Shown here piece by piece: positions 22,701 through 33,613 of a stretch of DNA of 64,000 nucleotides. Position 1 is the first letter of the stretch; each line of letters opens with the position of its first letter. Position numbers and translations under genes: made by a program. The DNA is from Odiellus spinosus (taxonomy: Eukaryota; Arthropoda; Arachnida; Opiliones; Phalangiidae). The stretch lies in contig OY987226.1 in NCBI GenBank assembly GCA_963920705.1, forward strand, positions 7,380,501 through 7,444,500. The letters run 5' to 3'. The notes below the pieces were generated by a model, which saw nothing but the letters and a program-made list of their open reading frames with translations, ran no database searches and was not told the origin of the DNA.

Positions 22701-25700
22701 GAAAAATATAAACACCTGGGCTTAGTGTAGTTTAAAATAATAATTAGACGCCCGCTGATTTGTCGATGGTTGTATATGGATACAAATTATGTGTTTTTCT
22801 GCCTATCGAGAAGTCATTTGTTTGATGAACATGGTCCGCATGAACACTATTAACATTGCCTACCACATCAACAGAACGTTATGACCCTTAGTTAGCGCCG
22901 TGTTGCTGCCAACTTTTGATTGGCGCTATAGAAACATTTGACCAATTCAATAGTAAAGAATCAACTAAAAATAAATAGACTTCTACCTTCCTCCTCCCTT
23001 TAGTCCTTATCATTTCAAATTGTTGGAAGTGTCATACTTATAAAACCAATGGTACAATTACTAGATGATGTGATGCACTAACCTGTGTATCTCATCTTTG
23101 CCGTGAATGGTTCAGCTCCGAACGCTCCTTCAATCCGTGGCAAACATAGTCCACCCTGTTTTGATATTGTCACTGGAATACTCTCAGATTCCAAACCAGG
23201 GTCACCCAATAAGTTAACAGCTCTTGTAACGCATTGAACTCTGCTACCTTTTAAATATATTACAATATCAATTAAAAGTTAAACTTTGAAAGCAAGAGTT
23301 TAAAAGGGAATTTTGGATTAGATCAATGGATCTCTAATCTTGTTCATCAAATAGGACTACAGTAGTACGCCTGTGAGAACTTGGAGATTATTGTCAGCTA
23401 TAAAGATTCCTTAGCCTAACAATGTAATTATTAGCCTGAAAATATAATCGAAAACTATTTTCAAGTATCTAGTGTGAACGTAGCTCAAGTGATTTTTTTT
23501 TATATCGATTCCCATTCGGTAAAATAGGCCAAATTCATTAGTAAATAATATTAAACCCAAGTATTAAGCTCGTAAATTAGGCTTAACAAGGATCTACGAA
23601 GAGTTTAAAATATCACCATTGAAGTCTCCGGCGAATCGCGTGTCGGAATAAACAGACTTAAGAGAAGCTTTGGTAGTTAAACTGTTTAATGGCTAGATAA
23701 CAAACTCTCCAAGGTTCTTTGTTAATCCTTTCCGTGTTAGTTAAAAATTGATTTCTAGCTTAAAGAGAGCATTAAGCTCCGGTCCAAAGATGGTACCGCT
23801 ACGTCTAACAAATATTCTCTAAGCTATGCGCAAGTTACTTTAGGAAAAAGTGGTTGGGCGTGTTCTTAGACGATTTTCTTAAATTGGTTTCGGATTTTTT
23901 TTTTAGGAAATCGAGCTTCATGCTACCTTTAAGAAAAATCTGAGGCGAGCTAATCTTGGGATATATTTTTTTTATCAAGATTAAAATTCTGCCATTTTCA
24001 TTTTAAATTAAGGGGTTTACCTCGGTTGTTAAAATATTTTACGAGTTGAGTGGGTTGATATCCTACTATAAGGAGAAATAGAGCTTAGTATATTAATGTT
24101 ACTAACCAGGGGAGTAATAAATACTATCTAGAGTGATTGAATGCGTGTCGGCGAAGAACGTAGCCGATTCCAAATCATAAAGGTCCGCGGTGACTCCGTC
24201 TTGGCTGCTAGGAGCGGCGACCCTCCATCGAAATTCGGATAAGGAGTCATTTATGCCTTCTTTGGAACATATAGGCCCCGTTTTAGAAAATTCCGGGTGT
24301 TTAGGGTTGCAAGCCTTCTCCGAGGTTAAATAATTTTCAGTCCCCAAATATCGGAAGAAGAGGAATAAATAAAAAAGGTTTAAGAAAATATTAGATGGTG
24401 ATAAAAGTGTCACGCTATTATATTATTTATTATAGCGGTACGCGTGTTCCCAGACCTGTAATAATTTATAATGATTCTTATTTGTAGTTAGAAACCATTT
24501 TATAGTATATAGCAAATATAAATAGTTCTAAAACGGATACAGCGTTTACCCCATAAAATCATGGGGGTGGAAATACGGGCTCTTGAATGTTTTTACCCAC
24601 TTTATTTTATAATTTATTTCAACGGAATGCCGGGTAATCCGTTACGTCAACTAGCTTTGTACGCTACGGTACGTGTTGCTAAACATAAACCTGTCGAGCG
24701 ATTAATAATTCTTATAAAGAAAAACTTAATCTTAAATGTTTGAAATCTGAAATCTGAAATTTTTGGCCTTAAATATAGAGCTTTCATTTTTAAAGAGGTA
24801 TTTTGTCTGTTTCATTACTTCATACTCACTTTAATTAAGAAAAAAAAAAGGCTTTGAGTCTCAAACATCAAGATACAATTTAATATATATTGGTAGAAAT
24901 TCAGAAATGATCTAATTTAATCTAAATCAAACTATGAAGATTTTTATAGTCCAGAAATTATTAACAAGTCAAGAACTCATTGACTACACCTGCGGATAAA
25001 TAATAATACTTTCGTCCTACCCGAGACGAAAAGATGACCTCGAAAGTAGTTTCGTCTCAGGGTGGCAGGGATTATTAATTTTTGGACAACTTCATTATCA
25101 CTTTATACTTGTGATTATAGGATAAAGATTAGGTATACTTCTACTTAAATTGTATATATACTTACGGTAACGCAAATAACAGGGTAGCCAGGTATGGGGA
25201 TCTTCTCTATGAATCCCAATTCATCATAATCCCGTAATGACAACACTAATGGCTTGGTTGGGAATGTAACATCCGAAACTGTGTCAAGGTCTAGAATGTA
25301 TATTATGGCTTTGCTATCCTGCCATGATAACATGATAAAAATGCTTTAGTTAATCAATTTATATTAATTACTTAATTTATTTATACAGTGAGGAATACAT
25401 ACTTGAGTTTCAGCTATCATATGTTTGTCAGGTCTAAGTAGAACCGTGAAAGATTCCCTGTGTTCTTTTTCCTTGTCGCTTAATATCGAGACGTCAACGG
25501 TCAATCGACTAATATTAGCCCCGAACACCAGTTCTAACACCAAAGAAATCTAAGAGTTAGAAAACTAAGCCTGTTTGAAAATTAGAGTGTCAGACTTATT
25601 TGCTTATGATGAAACTTATGAACACACCAGGAAGACAGAAACACGCGCATGGGCTTATGCTTAAGTTTTGGCTAGAAAACTCGTGAAGTCATAACATTGC

Positions 25701-28700
25701 TATAAACTTTTCAATACTTTTGCTATTGATTTCTAAGGAAAGTAGCGAATATTTTGGGTATTTTCTTCACAAAGAAACTAATCTGTCAGAGAAAAATTGT
25801 CAATCGAAAAGGTACTCTGAATCTAGATTCGGTGTATACCCCTATTATTAATTTTTGGGGTAGCATATTAAAATTATCTCCTGTGCCAAAACAGATGCGA
25901 GAAGAGTGTCGACTGAGGTCAAAACTTTCCCGCACAGTTATTGTTTTTTCTAAACTACGTTATCTCCATGAGTTTCTTCCTTTAATAAAGATTTTAATGT
26001 CTACTTTTACATAATTAACGTTAATAATTATATTTTATTATTTCTCTTACAGTGTCTCCTGCGCAATAGAAAATTTGGCCTGTTCGTGGTATAAGAATCG
26101 TACTACCTTTTGAAAGTGGAACGTAATCAACGCCAGATTTTGCTGATCCATCCTTAGTGTGAACTCTGACCACGGATGTTTTTGTTAAATCACCCGTTCG
26201 CACTATCGCTATCTCGACATTAGTTAGCTCGTTAATCTCGGCTTCTTTGGCGCTCAATTTCGTCTTTTCCAACCTTATAACCGGTCCTACAGAGACAGAT
26301 CATTGTCGTAAATCGTTAAATGGAGGTGCCCAATATGGTTCTTGTTAAAATAACGTAACGTAGGCCCAACGCATATCGAGCTTTTTTTTTATATAAATTT
26401 CGCTTCTAAACGACTAAAATCAATTCCACTTGGAAGTTGGCAGCACACAAAAATTTATAGATTACACGAAAAGTTCGTAACAAGTTCGACAATTAAATAA
26501 TGTTGATGTAAAATTATTATTTCTATCAACCTATTCACGTTATCTATATGAATATGATATATAAGTATCATATAAGTATAACACTCTGTAATTCGACCAG
26601 GCCCGAATCGAGTCAGGTTGCGTGTCTACTTTAAGATGAACATGTACTTTCACGGAATATGTTACGAACTTTTGGTTACCAGTTGTGTTTATGGTTTGTT
26701 TCCCTGGAGATCAAGTAAATTTAGTTCACTAGTGTTGCCAACTTAAACAACTCCTTTGTTCTACTCAAATACACGTCACAAAATGAAAGTTTGGTGTGTG
26801 AAGGGACTTACTGTCGGCTAAGTCTTTAATCAGAATATTGGTGTCATTTCTAACTCCTATCGCGGCTCTAATAGCCCCGAAGCTTCTCGGATTTCCCAGA
26901 ACGAGTCGAAATAGTTCGTCGTTTTCGTATAAATCGTCGTCGACCAAAACAACTGGGCAGCTTTTCTCCGATTCTCCTTGTAAGGGGTTTAAACAAAGAT
27001 AAGATTTCTCTTTTCGCATCGGGTTAGATTTATGTTTCGTAATACCCTACATGTTTTGGAGGATTAAAGGATTAAAAGTTTAGTATTACCTGGTTCGAAA
27101 TTTATCAAAGAATCATCGTTGTTGGGTCTTTCTTCGAAATCTTCATCCACTTTAGCAGTCATTTGTCTAGTGTAACATCGTATCGAGGCTCGGTGTTTGA
27201 CGTCGCCGTGGCGCACCACGTACGCCGTTACCAGTTTGTCGTTCTCGTGCACCACGTATTTCGAGTCTTTGAATTGGAATGATGGGGCTGCGTAGGTCGA
27301 GACTAGTTTTAAGCTTATCTTCTTAACTTAAAGTACAATTCCCACTACTTACCGTCGCTTAACGTATCGTTTATTACAATTGTGGAAACGTTAGGTTGGG
27401 CTAATTCGGCATTAACTGGTAAGCTAAGGACTAGTTCAAATGATTCTGGGCCCTCAAGAACTGGATGCCCGATATCGTCGACAATGATCACTTTCACAGT
27501 CTGCCTTGAAACTCCTGGTGGGAAATCAAGGGTTCTACCAATCCCTAAATAGTCCTGGTTTGCTGTAAAATTAAGTTTATGGTTAGATTATGCACTTCTG
27601 GTTGCTTTGTCCGTAATTAACAAGAATGTTAAATACGAACTACATGATTACACCTGACTCTTATTCTAACTAAGCTATTTTTATTCTTGTAACTACAGCC
27701 TTTTTTCACTTGCAACTATATGTTATTATAAGCCCCACCTACCCCATGTGGTGTCAATGGATCGTTGAGCCAGCTCAACGGACGGTTGAGCCAGCATTTA
27801 TATTGTTGTAATTATGAACAATATCTTTTGTTTTGGTATATGCCCCTGGTTTCGTACCTGTTATCAATGATTTTATAATAGCTGGAAAAGTTATTCTGGT
27901 AACTGACATTTTTATGATAACCAAGTGATTTTTTCTTTGCTAACTTTGGCCCTATTGACGTTCTTGAGTTTTTTTAAAGGAGCCAGCCCAATAACATTAC
28001 TTACCTTCAGCTGTTATGGGGTCCGAAGGTTTTGATCTGACCGTAACACTTGACGCTTTACTCAGATCAGTCCCTGACCTGAAAATATTCACATCCAAGT
28101 ATCCGGAATTTTCTTCCACTCTGTATTCCGATTCTCCAAAGTAGAATTTTGGAGCTGGATGTAGAACTTATTATTTATTTGTTCAGTTAAACAACTGAAA
28201 GTATAGAGAGCGTTACCGTCTTTAGAATCTGAGTGAATGGTAATCGTGGTCAAATTTCTTGAAATTCTTCCTCCCAGTGGTAAAGTTAGTCGAATTTGAA
28301 ATACTTCTTCGGGTTCGTGTAGGGCGTCATCAATGATAACCACTCTGCAATATCCGATTGTCTGTTTGCGAGCGAATCGTACCATGCTGGTGTAACTTTC
28401 CGGTCTACTGATGTAGTCGGAATATGATTGAACCGTGCTCGGTATTGTACCGGTTGCAGTTTCTGTGAAATAATAAGACCGTAATTATTCACAAGACGTT
28501 CCAGAACAGTCTCCATGACATTTCGTTTACGTGAAAATGGAAACTAGCTATAGCAACATAGAGGAATGATAGAGAAAATTCCAATTCCCGGAATATTTCT
28601 CCATCCCAGCCCCATTGGCCGCGTTTATATGTTCCAATTTAATCAATTCATTTACTTACTGGAATCTGTGGAACAAACAACTGCCATTTCTTGGTTGATA

Positions 28701-31700
28701 TCACCCTTTCTGTGTATGGGAATAATTAATTCGCCTACATCCTCTGAAACTACGTATTCCGACTTTTCAAAATAAACGGTTGATTCTGTAATATTATTAG
28801 AAAAGGTTTAATTTTTAATTTGTTCTTACTAGTAAACAAGAAATCACTTAAAAGGGGATACTAAATAACCAATTTATTTTAAATCGATTTGAATTGTTAA
28901 AATATGCTTAAAACCCGTATCAAAACTCACCAAAGGTTTCGCAGTAATTTACAGTTAATTATCAAAGTCGCGAACTAGACATTTCAAATAAAATTTTAGT
29001 CTGTAAAATTTCACTAGAAAAGTGAGTTACTGATGCTAATGAAATAGCGTTTAGAAATGAACAAATTCAACTATTTTCTAACTCAAAGACGAATTCTCAT
29101 TGGCATCGTGGCATCAGGAAATTTCTTGGAGCCTAATTTCGCAACTTTGATAATTAGCCACGATAATTACCACGAAACCTTTGGCGAAATTTGATACTGT
29201 TTTGAGGAATATTTGATAGGTTTCTAGTTTATTATTAATTTGAGATAATAATATTATAACCATCTTCTTCGTCTCTGATTGTAACGAATATTTTCTTAGG
29301 TTCCTCTATGGCAGCCATTACAGGTTCTGTTAAATGAACTTCGAACGTTTCTCCGTTTTCAAACACGGAATCATCCAGAATTCTTAGACTCCATTTAGAG
29401 TCGGTCTGCCCTGGACTAAATTGTACTTGTTCCGCGTACGTTGAGCCAAAATCTTGACCTTTTTTGGCAGTTAGATCGTTGATGACGATACCTGTAAGTA
29501 TTTACCACAGTTCATTGTTTAAAATATATATTTTCCATATTCTGTAAGAATGGAGCCTTATTTAAAAGTATATGTCTGTAAATAGTGCACTAAACAAATG
29601 TTTAATGTGTTTAATTGTTCAAATAGTCTTTGTATTTAGTTATAAATAATCATTAGGGTATTTTCAAACGGTATAGTCCCAATTGATCGACTTTTAAGTG
29701 ATCGAAACCAGTTTTTTTTGGATTAAATGATCGAAATATTTAGGTTAGGTTAGGTTAGTTTTTTAACTCAATCGATCATATGAGATTCGACCATTTCGAC
29801 CCAAATCTTTTCAAACCCACGGTAAATTCGATATTTCTAATAAATTTACTTACCCACAAATGCTGTTTCTCCCAAGTAACCTCTTCGTGACAAAGTAACT
29901 ACTAGATACTTTTCAGTTTCGTTTACAACGTAGATTTCCCTCTCGAAAGAAATCCAAGCCCAATTGAATCGGAACACCTGATCCGTTAGTTTGTTTTTAC
30001 CTGAAATTGATACCTTTACAAAATGAACTATGATCCCAATCCATCTCGAAAGTTTCAAACTAAGAATATCCGAAGAAGATGCATTTTCTACCTGATGTAT
30101 GTATTATAATTTAATAATTCAATTTTTATTAATTTGTGGGGCGGAGGATTTTGGGAGGTAATTTGCTGTATTGTTAGGTCACGATCTTAACGTAACAAAA
30201 ATAAAGAAGGTATGTAATTTTACTTCGCGTCTATATAGGCAACCCCTCCTTATCACGAGTTGTTAGTTAGTATTTCCGCGCCGAAGCGGAACTAAGTAGT
30301 TTCTCGCGTAGATAGGAACGGAGGGCTAAAACCACCCAAGAAGTTTAAAAGGGAGATGAATGATATCTTGATATAAATGAATCGGTTTTTGATCCGCTTG
30401 TCATAATATAAATTGAAAAAAAAAAGAGTCTAATTTGGTCCGTGCACTCACTTCGGAAAAGTATTTTTTAGTTGCCGTTTGTGTGGCGCTTTTAAAGTCA
30501 CTGTGACACTACATGGTTGACAGATCTTAATAAACAAAATTTGGCGTTGGCGTATATAGTTTGAGATAATAGATGAAGTATTTCTTTGGATAGGTTTTAA
30601 GGTTCTTATAATGTTTTGCAAAACCCAAAATTTTTAGATATGGAAGTCTGAATGTTTGATATATATTTGTATGTATAAGTAAGGCCTCAGGGTATCTGGA
30701 AATTAGAAAAAAAAAGGCTCGTAGTTTGGGAAAGTTTGGCTATTTTATAATTAGCCCCATGAGTTATTGTAAAAGTTTTGAAATTTGAAAATTATACTTA
30801 TGAGTTAGAGGAAATTTTTAGAAATTTAAAATTGAACCTTCTGAGTTGTGGAAAGTCTGGAGATTTCATAATTAGCTTCATGAGTTATAGAAGTCTGGAA
30901 ATTGCCTTAATTATTTAGAAAAAGTCTGGAAATTGCCTTAATTATTTAGAAAAAGTCTGGATATTGGTTTTATACTTAGAAAAAGTCTGGAAATTGGCTT
31001 AATTATTTAGAAAAAGTCTGGATATTGGTTTTATTACTTAGAAAAAGTCTGGAAATTGGCTTAATTATTTAGAAAAGTCTGGAAATTGGCTTAATTATTT
31101 AGAAAAGTCTGGAAATTGGTTTAATAATTTAGAAAAAGTCTGGAAATTGATTTTTTAATTTAGAAAAAGTCTGGAAATTGGTTTAATAATTTAGAAAAAG
31201 TCTGGAAATTGATTTTTTAATTTAGAAAAAGTCTGGAAATTGGTTTAATAATTTAGAAAAAGTCTGGAAATTGGTTTAATAATTTAGAAAAAGTCTGGAA
31301 ATCGATTTATTAATTTAGAATAAGTCTGGAAATTGATTTAATAATTTAGAATAAGTCTGGAAATTGATTTAATAATTTAGAATAAGTCTGGAAATTGGCT
31401 TAATTATTTAGGAAAAGTCTGGAAATTGGCTTAATTATTTAGAAAAAATCTGGAAATTGGTTTAATTAGTCTATAAATTAAAAAAATTAATAATGATATT
31501 GTGAGAGCAAACTTGTCACCGTGACTTAAGTTCTACGGGTTAATGTATATATGTCTTTGGAATGCGTTACGCGTAGCTTTTGGAGACGTTAAATACCCTT
31601 TTTAAGGATATATAAAGCTAAGGGAATGTTCTATACTATTTTATTTCTCGACTAAGGTGGTTAGCTCATCGATCATAGCGCTCGTTGGTTACGCGTCGCC

Positions 31701-32552
31701 CCATAAAACGTCTTAAATCCACAATGCTATGAATGGAACAAAATTGACTTTGATAGTCCTCTCTTCTTTCTATTCGGAGAACAAGCTTCATAGATTCGGT
31801 TGACGTTAATGCGGCCCGTTTTTTTGGTCATTTTTTTTTTTTACGAACGTCGCTAGACTCAATGGAATCTCGATTCGCACCCAACAAAATATGAGTTAAA
31901 AGAAGAAATATATTTTTTCTATAAATCCCTTGTACTCTACCGTATCAAATTACGTTAAGCTACGCGTACGTGCATGAATAGATTTTATTCAACCGCGATT
32001 TTAGGGAATTTTAAGTTCAAATGATTCTTATTTGGTTCGACCAGTAGCTTATAGTGGGCCAAATATTTAGTGAATGAAAAGTGGGGGGTAAATGAAGAAA
32101 ATTGACCTACCCCTTGGAAAAAAAAATTTTTGGCAATATTTTTGAAAACAAAAAAAAAAATAAAAAAATTGGAAGTTATTTAATTTTTTTAAAAAAAAAT
32201 TAGAATTTTTTAAGTTTTCTGCCATTATTTTGTGCTGGATTTTTGAATTTTAAAGCTGTTTTAGGGAGATATTTTGGGATTTCAACAATAAATTCCCATA
32301 GAGAAGGTTCAAAGATTTGGGAATAATTTTGGCAAGTGTCTGACCCAGCCACCTTTCATTCTCAAGTCAAATTAAAAATAATTGCAATTTTAGGAGATAC
32401 GAAAAAACAATTATTGATAAATGGTTAATATTTTAAGAGTGAGGAACTTGAAAAGGCCTTACCTGGATCTAATACGGTAAAATGAAAATCATCCCCCGTA
32501 GAATTAGTAATCGGATTCAATATATAGTATATGTTGAAGTCGTCTATATCAC
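19265..32552 (-). CDS. FRAS1/FREM-family extracellular matrix protein, 3' part (23 exons, 1,433 codons)
   Basis: Exons, 5' to 3' on the minus strand: 32463-32552, 29854-30000, 29261-29491, 28660-28785, 28217-28462, 28005-28154, 27353-27562, 27090-27287, 26812-26976, 26107-26286, 25403-25533, 25166-25318, 24107-24314, 23083-23247, 22133-22418, 21956-22064, 21693-21885, 21357-21461, 21156-21283, 20833-21094, 20381-20568, 20161-20313, 19265-19744. All splice GT-AG with consistent phases. The order is the end of a CSPG repeat, five Calx-beta domains, the conserved C-terminal ectodomain, a transmembrane helix and a short tail. Recalled vertebrate FRAS1 has the same order, and blocks such as [21 protein letters not shown] and [10 protein letters not shown] look closer to FRAS1 than to FREM2. 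The family anchors basement membrane to epithelium. The N-terminal half (about 2,500 residues in vertebrates) is not in the window. Confidence 0.93.
20608..20800. repeat. 23 bp minisatellite in a FRAS1-like intron, about seven copies
   Basis: The unit GGGTCCCTAACGAAAGCTTG plus CGC varies at a few positions (ACGGAAGCTTG, TTAACGG). Every copy carries an AAGCTT site. It fills most of the intron between exons 20833-21094 and 20381-20568. Confidence 0.85.
22419..23082 (-). other. FRAS1-like intron
   Basis: 664 bp between coding exons; I see nothing beyond ordinary AT-rich intron sequence. Confidence 0.5.
23248..24106 (-). other. FRAS1-like intron with a MITE remnant
   Basis: An isolated end TCTAGTGTGAACGTAGCT lies at about 23,468-23,486, the right terminus of the CTACGTTCACACTAG family. 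TAGGCC and TTATCG-like fragments follow. No coding sequence is visible. Confidence 0.45.
24949..25087. repeat. Foldback element in a FRAS1-like intron
   Basis: GTCCAGAAATTATTAA at the left faces TTATTAATTTTTGGAC at the right. Inside, GAGACGAAA and TTTCGTCTC form a second nested stem. 139 bp, probably a small MITE. Confidence 0.6.
25403..30000 (-). CDS. FRAS1-like gene: block of five Calx-beta domains
   Basis: Each Calx-beta domain is built from a pair of exons: (1) 29854-30000 + 29261-29491; (2) 28660-28785 + 28217-28462; (3) 28005-28154 + 27353-27562; (4) 27090-27287 + 26812-26976; (5) 26107-26286 + 25403-25533. Recognisable signatures include [39 protein letters not shown] with [17 protein letters not shown], and [16 protein letters not shown]. 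Acidic DD(D) and E-rich turns are the usual Ca-binding positions of this fold. Most junctions are in phase 1, so exon pairs are interchangeable, as expected for a domain array grown by duplication. Confidence 0.88.
25534..26106 (-). other. FRAS1-like intron
   Basis: 573 bp without recognised features. An open stretch on the opposite strand (25,754-26,014) has no family resemblance. Confidence 0.4.
26592..26640. repeat. Short copy of the GGCCCGAAT dispersed repeat
   Basis: GACCAGGCCCGAATCGAGTC followed by AGGTTGCGTGTC resembles the copies at 14,672 and 54,628. It lies in the intron between two Calx-beta exons. Confidence 0.45.
29738..29763. repeat. Short interstitial TTAGG run
   Basis: ATTTAGGTTAGGTTAGGTTAG contains three to four TTAGG units, the usual arthropod telomere repeat, inside a FRAS1-like intron. 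It is too short to be a telomere and is weak support for an arthropod source. Confidence 0.4.
30001..32462 (-). other. 2.46 kb FRAS1-like intron carrying a minisatellite
   Basis: Between the last CSPG exon and the first Calx-beta exon. Apart from the 31 bp array at about 30,888-31,462 and A/T homopolymers near 32,110-32,200, nothing was recognised. Confidence 0.5.
30888..31462. repeat. 31 bp minisatellite, about 18 copies
   Basis: The unit is AGTCTGGAAATTGGTTTAAT followed by AATTTAGAAAA. Variants differ mainly at TTGGY/TTGAT and in the length of the A run. Degenerate forerunner copies extend left to about 30,720 (AAGTTTGG...ATTAGC). Confidence 0.88.
32463..32552 (-). CDS. FRAS1-like gene: most 5' exon found, end of the last CSPG repeat
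   Basis: Encodes [20 protein letters not shown] then [10 protein letters not shown], the closing part of a CSPG repeat. It begins in phase 1 (acceptor CCAG|GTGATA), so at least one more exon must precede it. The intron upstream contains the large palindromic array, and I found no preceding exon up to 64,000. Confidence 0.85.
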
Positions 32553-32718
32553 CTGGAAATAAATGACTTAATCAATACTCGGGAAACAATTAAGGGTATA
32601 AAATTGAAATTACATCCCTAAAAGCGTAACTTTCCCTCCCTTAACCGTAAAATTAGTATTCCCCGCAATATCCCATCGGTTTTAATTCGTTGACAGTTAA
32701 AAGACGATAAGAATAATA

Positions 32719-32850
32719 TACAGGGTGTTCCAAAAATTATATTAGAACCGAGGTTTCGATAGTTCATGGGGTCTCATTTTGAGTGGAAAATGTTCCATGA
32801 CATTTTGTCGTAAGAGGTGTCGTTTAAGAGTTATTTAAATTATTTATTTA
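32719..32850 (+). repeat. Dispersed repeat starting ACAGGGTGTTCCAAAAAT
   Basis: ACAGGGTGTTCCAAAAAT, then TGGGGTCTCATTTTGAGTGG and GTGTCGTTTAAGAGTTA, matches the reverse complement of 43,257-43,386. GGGTGTTCC-type termini are frequent on arthropod transposable elements; the class is not resolved. Confidence 0.55.
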
Positions 32851-33189
32851 AATAATTTGTATATAAAACGTATACTCAATGCTTAAATAAAATTCATTTA
32901 GCTGCCGGGTTTTCATAGGCAATCGCCCGAGATAAAAAGATAATTCTTGCGCTTTGAAGAGATAAATGTTATCGACGATTTACAAAAATGACAATGCTAC
33001 GTATCTCGATGACACTAATAAGGAAATCGTCGATTACTTTGCAAAAATCCGCTTTTGACACTGTATATTAAATAAGGCTAGGAGCCCTTACGACTATTTT
33101 TCAAAAATATTTAAAAAACTCGGAAAAAAAAAACAAAAAAACCAAACTTCGATTTTTTTTTGAAAAAAAAAAAAACATTTTTAAAAATT

Positions 33190-33455
33190 TAAAAATCTAC
33201 AATTTTCGCCGAGAGCAATTTTCGTCGATTCCAATATTTCTCGATTTCAATTTTCTTTGTTTCCAATTTTAATCGATCTTAATTTTCGTCGACTAATATT
33301 GTCTTCAATTCCTATTTTCGTCGATCATAATTTTCGTCGAATAAAATTTTCCTCGATCACAATTTTCGTCAAATAAAATTTTCATCGATTCCAATACTCG
33401 CCAATCCCAAATCTCAACGATCACAAGTTTCGTCAATCATAATCATAATTTTCAT
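33190..33455. repeat. Degenerate 16-17 bp tandem repeat (AATTTTCGTCGATNNNN)
   Basis: TTTTCGTCGA recurs about every 16-17 bp with many changes (TTTTCCTCGA, TTTTCATCGA, TCGTCAA). It leads into the main array and may be an older relative of its CTCAATTTTTCTCAAT blocks. Confidence 0.6.
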
Positions 33456-33613
33456 CGATCATAAAAAAAATTTAAAAAAATAAAAAAAAACTAATGGGTA
33501 CCCCTTCCGTGTTTTTAAAAATTTTAAAAAAAATAAGGGGTGCCCGTTAAGAATTTTTCGAAAAAAAAAACAAAAAAACAAAAAAAAAAAAAAAAAAATC
33601 GAAGGGCCACCCC

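Larger units (their letters stand above)
32553..33613 (-). other. Intron sequence between the last FRAS1-like exon found and the array
   Basis: Contains the ACAGGGTGTTCC repeat, A/T homopolymers and the TTTTCGTCGA short repeat; no exon recognised. Confidence 0.5.

Noticed and set aside
29738-29763. A telomere or subtelomere
   Set aside because: Only three to four TTAGG units are present, and they lie in an intron of a conserved gene.
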